A stretch of DNA of 41,219 bases. Source: Thermodesulfovibrio sp. (GTDB taxonomy: Bacteria; Nitrospirota; Thermodesulfovibrionia; UBA6902). A program made the position numbers and the translations under genes. The DNA is taken from the NCBI GenBank assembly GCA_026982355.1, contig JALSHG010000109.1, positions 1 to 41,219 on the forward strand, in the 5' to 3' direction. Positions 34,108 to 41,219 of the stretch are shown piece after piece (the stretch's first letter is position 1; each line of letters begins with the position of its first letter). The notes beneath the pieces were generated by a model. The model saw only the letters and a list, made by a program, of their open reading frames with translations. It had not been told where the DNA came from and made no database searches.

Positions 34108-34389
34108 AAACCTTACAGTTGCATTAACCTTACAGTGGCATAAAACTACCGCCCGTCGGCAAGAGGGTCCGGCGGAAAAGCTTTATCCGCGATACCTTAG
34201 AGAGTATTCCGCACAGCATATCGGCGTCTTTTCTGAACTTCACTCTCCGTTAATTCCTGCAACAAAGACATATTTACAAAATCCCATCGCTTTATAAAGG
34301 TTTTACGGCGGACTCTCTTGCCGGCTTATGCAACATTAAGGTTAAAACACCGCAAAACACAGCCTGTGCCCGTTTATGCAACATCAAGG
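34108..34389. repeat. Older TTAA palindromic element split by copy H
   Basis: The left piece AAACCTTACAGTTGCA (34108-34123) and the right piece AACACCGCAAAACACAGCCT through CATCAAGG (34346-34389) are the two parts of one short-form element. Copy H sits between them, flanked by TTAA on both sides. Joining the pieces over one TTAA restores the usual GCAT-AAAACACCGC order. Confidence 0.75.
34124..34345 (-). repeat. TTAA palindromic repeat, 222-bp long form (copy H)
   Basis: 222 bp with perfect flanking TTAA (34124-34127 and 34342-34345). The ends AACCTTACAGTGGCATAAAA and TTATGCAACATTAAGG are close to consensus. The core (GCTTTATCCGCGATACC to CATCGCTTTATAAAGG) is homologous to copies G and I, but its small ORF is frame-shifted and ends early. 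Confidence 0.88.
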
Positions 34390-34392
34390 CCA

Positions 34393-35733
34393 CTATCTGT
34401 TCTTATTTATACAACCCAGTCCTATTCCGGCAAAAGCGGAATAGGTGAAGATGACGCCGTTTTTGATATTGCCTCCCAACGTCCACAAAAGGATGATAAC
34501 CGTAAACACTGCAAGCCCGCTGAACAGGCCCCTCAGTTCATAATCATCCAACCGTTTCCCGAGCATCAGAAATACCGAAAAAAACATGATGAACATTCCC
34601 GCAAAAGAGGCCGTTCCGAATATGCCCGTCTCTGTCAGCACCTGCGGCCAGAACTGGTCGAGGCTTTTCCATTTTCTCAAAAGATAGTTTTCTTCCGGTT
34701 TGAAATTGTATTTATCATAAAGGGGCGAATTGAAGAGTATCGACACAGCACCCCCGAACCTCCCCGGCCCGACTCCCCAGAAAGGGTGCTCCTTCCATAT
34801 GCCGAGCGCCTTGTCCCTGGCATATTTCCTGTAAGGCGTTACACTTGCCTGTTCCTGATTTACCATAAATGACCGGCCTGTCAGCTTCCAGATGTTAAAA
34901 TCCCACAACGTGCTCATGTAGAACAGAATGACCAGGAAAGGAACAATGAACAGGATTATAACCAGGCGCCTGCTCCTGAAAGCCTGCACACCCGCCAGGA
35001 ACAGGAATCCCGCGTAAACCATCCTCGCCATGCTTCCGAAAATCCCCACCATCAGCGTGAACAGCACGGCGAAGTTCACCTTTCTCCTCAGATAAAAGTA
35101 CATCGTGAGGATAAACAGGCTGTAAAATCCGAAAAAGTTGGGACTGCGCAGGAGGGAGGGCGTCCGGAAAATTCCGAGCCTCCAGTGCTCCCTGAATGAA
35201 TCGCGGTATATGTTTAAAAAGGCTTCCCCGAACAGGTAATTCCCCCTGTCGTATATACATCTTCCGGCTATATACCTGGAGTGAAGCGCCCAGAGTTCCT
35301 GCGCGAAGGCCACGATTGCCAGGAATACAGTGAGAATCACCAGCGCCCGGAATATCTTCCTGAACCCGGCAAAATCACTGAAGAAAGCAGCATAAACGAA
35401 GATAAAGAGAAAGTATTTTATATAGTCAAAGATACCGAGGCCGGTGATGACCATTGAAGAGCCGTTTACCGCGCCGGATATGAGTCCGGAAACGGCAATC
35501 GCCAGAACAGGGATCGACAATAGAATGTGGGGTCTGGCTATGGTTTCCCTGTGTCTATAAAACTCCCTTATTGCCAGGGGCAGCAGAACCGCCACAGTGA
35601 TTTCTTCGATGCGGTTGATGAAAAACGATACCTGCCTGCTCCATACCTCCACACTCTTGACAATCATCCGCTGAAAAGGCATAAAAAAAATCAGTCCCGT
35701 AAGCCACCATCGTATCAACCTTATGTAAGTCAT
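34393..35733 (-). CDS. O-antigen ligase / Wzy-type polymerase family protein
   Basis: 446 residues from ATG 35733 (MTYIRLIRWW), preceded by GAGAGGGA. About eleven TM helices surround a large extracytoplasmic loop (about 270-370) with the family-typical WGVGPGRFGG motif and Arg-rich positions (ITPYRKYARD-like VTPYRKYARDKALG). These proteins polymerise or ligate polysaccharide repeats on undecaprenyl carriers at the outer face of the inner membrane. It begins 8 bp after the cysC stop on the same strand, so it is probably cotranscribed. The nested repeats begin 3 bp beyond its stop. Wzy polymerase, WaaL ligase and sugar-to-protein ligase cannot be told apart by reading. Confidence 0.82.
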   Translation of the reverse strand: MTYIRLIRWWLTGLIFFMPFQRMIVKSVEVWSRQVSFFINRIEEITVAVLLPLAIREFYRHRETIARPHILLSIPVLAIAVSGLISGAVNGSSMVITGLGIFDYIKYFLFIFVYAAFFSDFAGFRKIFRALVILTVFLAIVAFAQELWALHSRYIAGRCIYDRGNYLFGEAFLNIYRDSFREHWRLGIFRTPSLLRSPNFFGFYSLFILTMYFYLRRKVNFAVLFTLMVGIFGSMARMVYAGFLFLAGVQAFRSRRLVIILFIVPFLVILFYMSTLWDFNIWKLTGRSFMVNQEQASVTPYRKYARDKALGIWKEHPFWGVGPGRFGGAVSILFNSPLYDKYNFKPEENYLLRKWKSLDQFWPQVLTETGIFGTASFAGMFIMFFSVFLMLGKRLDDYELRGLFSGLAVFTVIILLWTLGGNIKNGVIFTYSAFAGIGLGCINKNR

Positions 35734-35741
35734 ATTCCCTC

Positions 35742-36386
35742 TCAAAGCGAGTTACTGTTCCGGTCTCCTGCTGTAATTTTCCTTTCCCCGAGGTAGTCGA
35801 TAATCCTTTCCACGCACGTCTCAAGCGGAGTGTTCCCGGTATCCATAACCAGCTCCGGATTTTCCGGCGCTTCGTAGGGAGCAGATATACCGGTGAATTC
35901 GGGTATCTCCCCCCTTCTCGCCCTTGCATAACTGCCCTTCACATCACGTCTCTCGCATATTTCGATGCTGCAGTTGCAATAGACCTCGATAAAATCACCG
36001 TCATTCACCAGCCTGCGCACTGATGCCCTGTCCTCCCTGTACGGTGAAATAAACGCCGTAAGGGCTATAACGCCGGCTTCGATAAAAAGCTTGCACATTT
36101 CACCGATGCGCCTGATATTTTCCCTGCGGTCTTCCCTGGAAAATCCCAGGTTGCTGTTAAGTCCGTGGCGGACATTATCGCCGTCAAAGACAAAGGTCCT
36201 GCACCCCATCCGGTGCAGTTGCTCCTCGACGGCATGGGCAAGTGTTGACTTCCCGGAGCCGGACAGGCCCGTGAACCAGAGGATGACGCTCCTGTGGCCG
36301 TTCAGCCTTTCACGTCTCTCCCTTGTAACCGTGGCGTGGTGCCATATCACATTGGCGCTTTTATTATCATTTATGATTTTCTCCAT
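35742..36386 (-). CDS. cysC: Adenylylsulfate (APS) kinase
   Basis: 214 residues. It phosphorylates APS to PAPS, the sulfate donor. The P-loop [11 protein letters not shown] is at 40-50. [17 protein letters not shown] and the [11 protein letters not shown] helix follow, as does the lid motif [20 protein letters not shown]. No CysD/CysN or Sat gene is in the window. Placement directly before a polysaccharide polymerase gene suggests PAPS for sulfation of a surface glycan rather than cysteine synthesis, although no sulfotransferase is seen here. The ATG at 36384-36386 has no strong Shine-Dalgarno. Confidence 0.94.
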   Translation of the reverse strand: MEKIINDNKSANVIWHHATVTRERRERLNGHRSVILWFTGLSGSGKSTLAHAVEEQLHRMGCRTFVFDGDNVRHGLNSNLGFSREDRRENIRRIGEMCKLFIEAGVIALTAFISPYREDRASVRRLVNDGDFIEVYCNCSIEICERRDVKGSYARARRGEIPEFTGISAPYEAPENPELVMDTGNTPLETCVERIIDYLGERKITAGDRNSNSL

Positions 36387-36779
36387 TATTTCAGGGTCTT
36401 CTCCCTCTTATAAAATTTATAAAGATATTTTATTATACTATTATGCATGTAATAGTTCATCCCCCGCGTTAAGCAGGAAACGGGAAGAAGAGAAAGTGTC
36501 AATTTCCACAACACTGTGACAAAAAAGTTGACATGCATGAGTGTTGTCTGATATTATTGTTGTAATACCGGATTTTTTAAGCTTCTTGCCGGAAGCGCTT
36601 AAATACGTTACTCTCACATACCGGTAAAAGAGAAAAAATCTTTTACTGCTTACTGCCTGGAAATTATCATTACACTGCACCTGTGCGGTGTGAGAAGAGG
36701 AAAGACTGTTGAAAGGGTCTCTTTCAATAAAAACAAACCACTAACATCCCTCTGCAAAAAGAGGGGACGGGGAGATTTT
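36387..36779. other. Divergent intergenic region and long leader
   Basis: 393 bp between cysC (minus) and the surface protein gene (plus). It contains the TTGACA-N18-TATTAT promoter (36528-36557), hairpins TTAAGC/GCTTAA near 36577-36605, TTGAAAGG/CTTTCAA near 36710-36727 and CCCTCTG/AGAGGG near 36749-36768. GGGGAG precedes the ATG at 36780. No gene is supported. Confidence 0.55.
36528..36557 (+). promoter_or_regulatory. Sigma-70 promoter
   Basis: TTGACA (36528-36533), an 18-bp spacer and TATTAT (36552-36557). It has the same architecture as the promoter at 29633 and gives a leader of about 215 nt. Confidence 0.72.
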
Positions 36780-39566
36780 ATGATGGACAGTAATTATCCG
36801 GACACCGGTCCCGCACCGGATTCTTCTATCAATAACATACCGGGAGCCCGGCCTTCTTCATTTACAACCGCGCTGGTTGTTCTCCTGTTAATAATGACAG
36901 GTTCATGGCTGAGTCCCGAACCCGTGCGCGCAGCAATCCAGACCGGCCAGTTCGTGGAGGTAACGCGGGATGCGGGAATTGACGACTCCAACAGGAGGAC
37001 ATTCGGCGTCTCCTGGGGCGACATGAACGGCGACGGCCTGCCCGATATCTGGATCAGCCATCACGCCAGAAAGCCGGCATTGTACATCAACAACGGAGAC
37101 GGCACGTTTACGGATTCAACGGCATCGGTCATGTACGACAATGCTTCCGACATGCACGGCGCGGCCTGGGCCGACTTTGACAATGACGGGGACCAGGATC
37201 TGTTCCAGATCGTCGGAGGGGGCAGCGGATGCGGGGAAGGCTCAAACCAGTTCTTCATTAACGACGGCAATACCCTGCAGGATGAAGCAGGATCATACGG
37301 CCTGGCTTACCCCATGGGAAGGGGGCGTACGCCGTTGTGGTTCGACTGGAACGGGGACGGTTACCTTGATATCTTTCTTTCAAACCTGAAGCGCAGTTGC
37401 GATGATCAGGCACAATCAGCGCTCTTCACCCGGCAGGACGGATATTTCACAAACGGCAATGACCTGACAGGCATTGAGACCGATATGGGCAGCGACCCCG
37501 TCTTTGCGCAGTTGACCCACATGGGGCCGGCTAACGCCCCGGTCATAGTGGTATATTCAAATCCGTCACCCCACCGTGTCTACCGGTACGATTCCGTGCC
37601 GTTCAGGGACGCCACTTATGCGCTCAGCGGCCTCTCAACCGGTGCTGTGGAGGATGCGGCCATCGCCGACTTCAACGGCGACCTGCGGACCGATTTTTAT
37701 TTTGCAAGGGCATATACGACTTCTTCCGTGATTAAATACAACGAGACAAACATCAGGGCCGGGATTCTCACGGGCTCATGGGATGCCGCAGTCAAGAGTT
37801 TTTCCTTCACCCCCACAGCAGCGGACAACGTCACATTTAAAATAGAATCATTTCAGGTTACACCCGCGGATATATACATCGGTTCAGATAAAACAAATCC
37901 TCCGGCCAAGACATTTACACTCACCGCTGCGGATGCGGCAGGAATGCCCGACACCACCGGCACCGAGCTCGGAATATTCATAGGCTATGACACGGACACC
38001 TCAAAATGGCAATTTTCCGTCAGGAGCAACAAGTGGCTCATGCTCCATGTTTCCATAACCGTGGACACCACCAACGCCGCCGCCGCAATATCGCCCCCTT
38101 CCGATGTTGTCGGCTTCGACGATACCGGCGGTGCGGAAAACGACAAATTGTTCATTCAGACGGCGGACGGTCTCTTTCAGGAGGCTCCTGAAGTTGCGGC
38201 CTTAGGCCCCACTGCATGCCATTCAGTGGCGGCAGCGGACTTTGACAATGACATGGATGTGGATATTTACCTCGTATGCCGGTCCATTGTCAAAAATTTT
38301 GATAACATCCTGTATGAGAATATCGGCAACAACATGTTCATGCCTGTGACGGGACACGGAGCTGAAGGAAGCGCTATAGGCCTGGGCGAAAGTGTGGCGC
38401 TCGCCGATTACAACGAAGACGGTTTCATGGACATATTCGTCACCAACGGGAAATATTCAAGCACGATCACGGAAGGCCCCGACCAGCTTTTCATGAACAC
38501 CGGCAACACCAATCACTGGCTTGAGATCGACCTTGTCGGTGTGGTCTCAAACCGCGACGGCATCGGCGCAAGGGTGCTCGCAACCACTCCCGACGGAAAA
38601 ACGCAGTTGCGCGAGCAAAACGGGGGCATCCATGCATATTCGCAGAACTACCAGCGCATACACTTCGGCCTCGGAGGTAATACGCGTGTGGACCGGCTTG
38701 TCATCCAGTGGCCGAGCGGCATCGAGCAGGCAACAAACAATATTGATGCGGATCAGGTCTACGAGGCAACCGAACTTGACATCACAGGTTCTTCAACAAG
38801 CGGAGACGGGCCGCTTACCGTATATTTCACGAGCAGTTCCGCCGGTCTTTACAAACCTTCAACCTATGAATGGGACTTCGACAGCGACGGTTCTCCCGAT
38901 TCAACGGACCCGGGACCCTCATATACTTATACCTCTCCCGGCAAGTATACAGTCACACTGACTCTCAGGGATTCCCTCGGAGATGTCATCACAACGGCAA
39001 CGAGAACCGACTATATTACAGTCAATAATTATATACCTGTCAATAACAATCCGCCTTCGGCGCCGCTGCTCCTGTATCCGGCCGACGGCCAGACGGGCCT
39101 TGGGACGGCGGTTGAATTTGTATGGGAAGAGAGCATCGACCCTGACGGGGATGCGGTCAGCTACAGGCTGCAGGTATGCAAGGAAAGTGATTTCGCAACA
39201 GGCTGTGTCGACACGGGTAACGCGTCATCGGCAAAAGGGGTCGAGGACATATTCTACGCAGGCACGGGCGCGGGACTGATGATATTCGGGATGGTCCTTG
39301 CCGGCAGCGGGAGGAGCAGGAGGAAAACGGCCGTCCTGCTGATTGCAATGCTGACAGTTGCAATGCTTTCAGTCTCATGCGGCTCAGGCGGCGGTTCGGG
39401 TGGCGGCGGCACGACCCCTCCTGACATAGTCACGCAGGAAGGCACTGAGGTGTCGCAGACAATATCCGGACTGATGCCCGGGACCACGTACTACTGGAAG
39501 GTGACCGCCTATGACGGAAACGGCGGCAAGGCGGAGAGCGGGATAAGAAGCTTTACTACAGAATAG
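36780..39566 (+). CDS. Surface VCBS/FG-GAP protein with ASPIC/UnbV, PKD and interrupted Fn3 domains
   Basis: 928 residues from ATG 36780 (GGGGAG upstream); an ATG follows at once. A signal or anchor helix (FTTALVVLLLIMTGSWL) ends near PVRAAIQ. VCBS/FG-GAP repeats carry Ca-loop motifs GDMNGDGLPDI, ADFDNDGDQDL, DWNGDGYLDI, ADFNGDLRTDF, ADFDNDMDVDI and ADYNEDGFMDI. An unassigned beta-rich stretch (about 350-450) separates the fourth and fifth. An ASPIC/UnbV domain (about 580-664) has NRDGIGARV and HFGLGG, and a PKD domain (667-750) has YEWDFDSDGSPDS. The C-terminal Fn3 (754-928) is interrupted by FYAGTGAGLMIFG, GSGRSRRK, a hydrophobic span and SVSCGSGGG (Cys867). It resumes at SQTISGLMPGTTYYWKV. 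Its stop is 8 bp from the convergent GT4 gene. Confidence 0.83.
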   Translation: MMDSNYPDTGPAPDSSINNIPGARPSSFTTALVVLLLIMTGSWLSPEPVRAAIQTGQFVEVTRDAGIDDSNRRTFGVSWGDMNGDGLPDIWISHHARKPALYINNGDGTFTDSTASVMYDNASDMHGAAWADFDNDGDQDLFQIVGGGSGCGEGSNQFFINDGNTLQDEAGSYGLAYPMGRGRTPLWFDWNGDGYLDIFLSNLKRSCDDQAQSALFTRQDGYFTNGNDLTGIETDMGSDPVFAQLTHMGPANAPVIVVYSNPSPHRVYRYDSVPFRDATYALSGLSTGAVEDAAIADFNGDLRTDFYFARAYTTSSVIKYNETNIRAGILTGSWDAAVKSFSFTPTAADNVTFKIESFQVTPADIYIGSDKTNPPAKTFTLTAADAAGMPDTTGTELGIFIGYDTDTSKWQFSVRSNKWLMLHVSITVDTTNAAAAISPPSDVVGFDDTGGAENDKLFIQTADGLFQEAPEVAALGPTACHSVAAADFDNDMDVDIYLVCRSIVKNFDNILYENIGNNMFMPVTGHGAEGSAIGLGESVALADYNEDGFMDIFVTNGKYSSTITEGPDQLFMNTGNTNHWLEIDLVGVVSNRDGIGARVLATTPDGKTQLREQNGGIHAYSQNYQRIHFGLGGNTRVDRLVIQWPSGIEQATNNIDADQVYEATELDITGSSTSGDGPLTVYFTSSSAGLYKPSTYEWDFDSDGSPDSTDPGPSYTYTSPGKYTVTLTLRDSLGDVITTATRTDYITVNNYIPVNNNPPSAPLLLYPADGQTGLGTAVEFVWEESIDPDGDAVSYRLQVCKESDFATGCVDTGNASSAKGVEDIFYAGTGAGLMIFGMVLAGSGRSRRKTAVLLIAMLTVAMLSVSCGSGGGSGGGGTTPPDIVTQEGTEVSQTISGLMPGTTYYWKVTAYDGNGGKAESGIRSFTTE

Positions 39567-39574
39567 AGGGGAGA

Positions 39575-40678
39575 TCACCGAGCGGCTCTTTCGTAGACCT
39601 CGAGCGTCCTGCCGGCTATTTTCCCCCAGTTGTATTTATCATTGATCAGGGCAATCTGCCTTCTTCTCTCCGCGGCGCGCCACGGCCTGTTTATGAACTC
39701 CCTTATCTTGTCCGCAAGGGATGCGACGTTGCCGGGTTCGAAAAACCTCTCCTCTTCCAGCTCCACGTTCCTGTTGGCCGGTATGTCGCTCGCTATGCAC
39801 GACAGGCCGTAGCTCATGGCCTCCAGCAGGACTATGGGAAGCCCTTCGTGATATGAGGGGAGGACGAACAGCCCTGCATGGCTGTACAGCTCCTGAAGGG
39901 GTCTTCCTGTTATAAACCCGGTCAACACAATGTTTTCATTGCTGCGGGCCTTTGCCTTCAGGGCCCGGCTGTACCTGTCCTCGTGGTCCGCGTCACCGGC
40001 GATAACGAGTTTAAGGTCTTCGAGTTCGAGCCTGTTGAAGGCGCCTATCAGGTCGTCGAATCCCTTCTCAGGGACGAACCTGCCCACAGCCAGTATGTAC
40101 CTCCCATTGCGCAGGCCGTATTTTTTCAGGGCGTTTTCAGTATCCGGCGGCGACGGCAGGTCCACGCCGTTGGGAATGACAACGCTGTCCCTGCCGTACT
40201 TGTTCTTTATATCCGCTGCGATGCTGTCTGAAATGGCGATCACCTCGTTTGCGAACACAGCGCCCATTCTCTCGCAGAATCTCAGAAACATCCTGGCAGG
40301 GGGAGGCCATTTCTTCCGGTTGTAATCAGGCCCGTGGTTCGTAATCACGACCTTCATGCCGAGCAGGCGTGCCAGGGGAACAAAAAGTGAAGGTCCGACC
40401 GCGTGGATATGCAGGATATCCGGCTTAATGACGCGCGCCTTCAGCACCCCCTTGAAGGTATGGACAACGGCCTCGAGGAACTTGTTTGCGGGACAGCTCA
40501 GCGGTATCACGCGCACACCCCTGTACGTGTACGGGGCTGAATCAACATAGGGCTTTCTCGCGAAGACCGTGACATCGCAGCCGCGGTCAGCCAGCCCGGG
40601 ATACAACTGCCTGCAGTGCGTCTCCACTCCGCCCTGCACCCCGGGGAAACCCCGCGTGCCGACAACCGCTATTTTCAT
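39575..40678 (-). CDS. Glycosyltransferase family 4 protein
   Basis: 367 residues from ATG 40678, preceded by GGGGG; the frame extends to 40753 but that part crosses repeat copy I. The GT-B fold is clear: an N-terminal acceptor domain (KIAVVGTRGFPGVQGGVETH, typical of rhamnosyl/galactosyl WcaL-like enzymes), ILHIHAVGPS, and the donor domain with VGRFVPEKGFDDLI and the E-x7-E motif in PSYHEGLPIVLLEAMSYGL. It uses a nucleotide sugar to extend a cytoplasmic lipid-linked glycan. It is convergent with the gene at 36780. Sugar specificity cannot be read from the sequence. Confidence 0.9.
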   Translation of the reverse strand: MKIAVVGTRGFPGVQGGVETHCRQLYPGLADRGCDVTVFARKPYVDSAPYTYRGVRVIPLSCPANKFLEAVVHTFKGVLKARVIKPDILHIHAVGPSLFVPLARLLGMKVVITNHGPDYNRKKWPPPARMFLRFCERMGAVFANEVIAISDSIAADIKNKYGRDSVVIPNGVDLPSPPDTENALKKYGLRNGRYILAVGRFVPEKGFDDLIGAFNRLELEDLKLVIAGDADHEDRYSRALKAKARSNENIVLTGFITGRPLQELYSHAGLFVLPSYHEGLPIVLLEAMSYGLSCIASDIPANRNVELEEERFFEPGNVASLADKIREFINRPWRAAERRRQIALINDKYNWGKIAGRTLEVYERAAR

Positions 40679-40727
40679 CTGAATATCCCCCTTCGCCGGA
40701 TGGGGCCTCCCCCTCACGGTTCCCTCT

Positions 40728-40949
40728 TTAACCTTACAGTGGCATAAAAACATCGCCTGTGGGCTGTGGAGTCCGGCGGAAAAGCTTTATCTGCGATACC
40801 TTCAGGACATATCCCGCAGGGCATATTGCCGTCTTTTAGAATTTCACTCTCCGTTACGTCCTGCAACAGGGACATATTTCCAGTGTCCTATCGCTTTATA
40901 AAGGTTTTGCGGCGGACTCCACAGCCGGCTTATGCAACATTAAGGTTAA
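40728..40949 (-). repeat. TTAA palindromic repeat, 222-bp long form (copy I)
   Basis: 222 bp with TTAA at both ends (40728-40731, 40946-40949). The ends ACCTTACAGTGGCATAAAAA and TTATGCAACATTAAGG, outer arms GGAGTCCGGCGG and GCGGCGGACTCC, and a core nearly identical to copy G in reverse. On the minus strand an ORF of 53 codons (40875 to 40714) carries the same PCGICPEG peptide as copy G. Confidence 0.9.
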
Positions 40950-40982
40950 TTCAGGGAGCGAGCAAAACGATTTCCTCCCGGA

Positions 40983-41219
40983 TCAGGACGGCCGGCACCT
41001 GCCGTCCGGGAGGCAGAGGACGGGTTTTTTCTTTAAAGTAACTCGCAGCTTGTTCCTGATGACCCAGAGGGCCGGCCTGTGAATGTATTTCATGATCGCG
41101 GGCACGGCGCTGCCGACCATCCAGCATTGCCTGTTGCAGTTTCTGACCAGCCTGCGGACCTCTTCCGCTTTCTCGCTGTTCCATATCTCGTCAAACGTCG
41201 TCTCTTTTATGTTGCCCAT
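40983..41219 (-). CDS. Radical SAM / SPASM-domain protein, C-terminal end (partial)
   Basis: The last ~78 codons of a minus-strand gene whose start is beyond the window. GNIKETTFDEIWNSEKAEE followed by VRRLVRNCNRQCWMVGSA is the closing part of a SPASM domain, in which the cysteines bind an auxiliary Fe-S cluster. The WNSEKAEEVR motif is common in radical SAM enzymes of glycan and peptide-modification loci. The final residues run KKKPVLCLPDGRCRPS. The catalytic CxxxCxxC motif is not in the window, so the substrate is unknown. Confidence 0.78.
   Translation of the reverse strand: MGNIKETTFDEIWNSEKAEEVRRLVRNCNRQCWMVGSAVPAIMKYIHRPALWVIRNKLRVTLKKKPVLCLPDGRCRPS

Noticed and set aside
1-41219. tRNA or rRNA genes
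   Set aside because: No cloverleaf with a GTTC-type T-loop and CCA-adjacent acceptor stem, and no rRNA segment, was found by eye on either strand.

Overview
The window (41.2 kb, about half G+C) comes from a Gram-negative bacterium with a conventional genetic code. An exosortase/PEP-CTERM system, sigma-54-type promoters, MiaB plus MtaB, a PyrR-controlled pyrimidine operon and many palindromic intergenic repeats would fit a Nitrospirota (Thermodesulfovibrionia-like) or Desulfobacterota-grade organism. The lineage is inference from gene style, since no marker gene in the window settles it.

Layout. 1-6.7 kb: end of pheT, a tRNA nucleotidyltransferase, two tRNA methylthiotransferases (mtaB, miaB), a decayed hicBA toxin-antitoxin pair and a GlcD-type FAD oxidase. 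6.7-10.4 kb: two PEP-CTERM surface proteins on the minus strand, each with a sigma-54-type promoter and a shared upstream motif (GTAA-N6-CCGAC), and a plus-strand Fn3 surface protein. 10.7-11.9 kb: a YeeE/YedE sulfur transporter. 11.9-19.9 kb: the pyrimidine operon pyrR-pyrB-pyrC-carA-unknown-carB, with a PyrR RNA site in the leader. 20-29.6 kb: an SGNH hydrolase, a third PEP-CTERM protein, an orphan higA antitoxin with a truncated higB, a frameshifted membrane glycosyltransferase, then a compact operon of exosortase, EpsI, NodU-type carbamoyltransferase, SxtJ and a DUF5989 micro-protein. 29.6-41.2 kb: two large beta-propeller surface proteins, an envelope-polysaccharide set (GT39-like protein, lipoprotein, O-antigen ligase/polymerase, CysC, GT4) and the end of a radical SAM/SPASM gene.

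Two things stand out. First, three otherwise different exported proteins (starting at 9178, 29807 and 36780) end in the same unusual unit: a fibronectin-type-III domain whose middle loop is interrupted by a cassette made of a YAG-G motif, a short hydrophobic segment, an Arg/Lys cluster, a second hydrophobic segment and a lipobox-like SCG, after which the Fn3 domain resumes. It looks like an internal membrane or lipid anchor, possibly one that cuts the Fn3 domain into two halves. I know of no described system with this layout. Second, a family of TTAA-bounded palindromic elements (222-bp long form, about 90-112-bp short forms) punctuates almost every intergenic gap in at least ten places. It has inserted into itself, truncated a higB toxin gene, and may supply a ribosome-binding site. 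A second palindromic repeat rewrote the end of hicA.

Together the 20-41 kb half reads as a cell-surface locus: polysaccharide synthesis and modification, exosortase sorting of PEP-CTERM proteins, and large propeller/Fn3 surface proteins with their own putative anchor.
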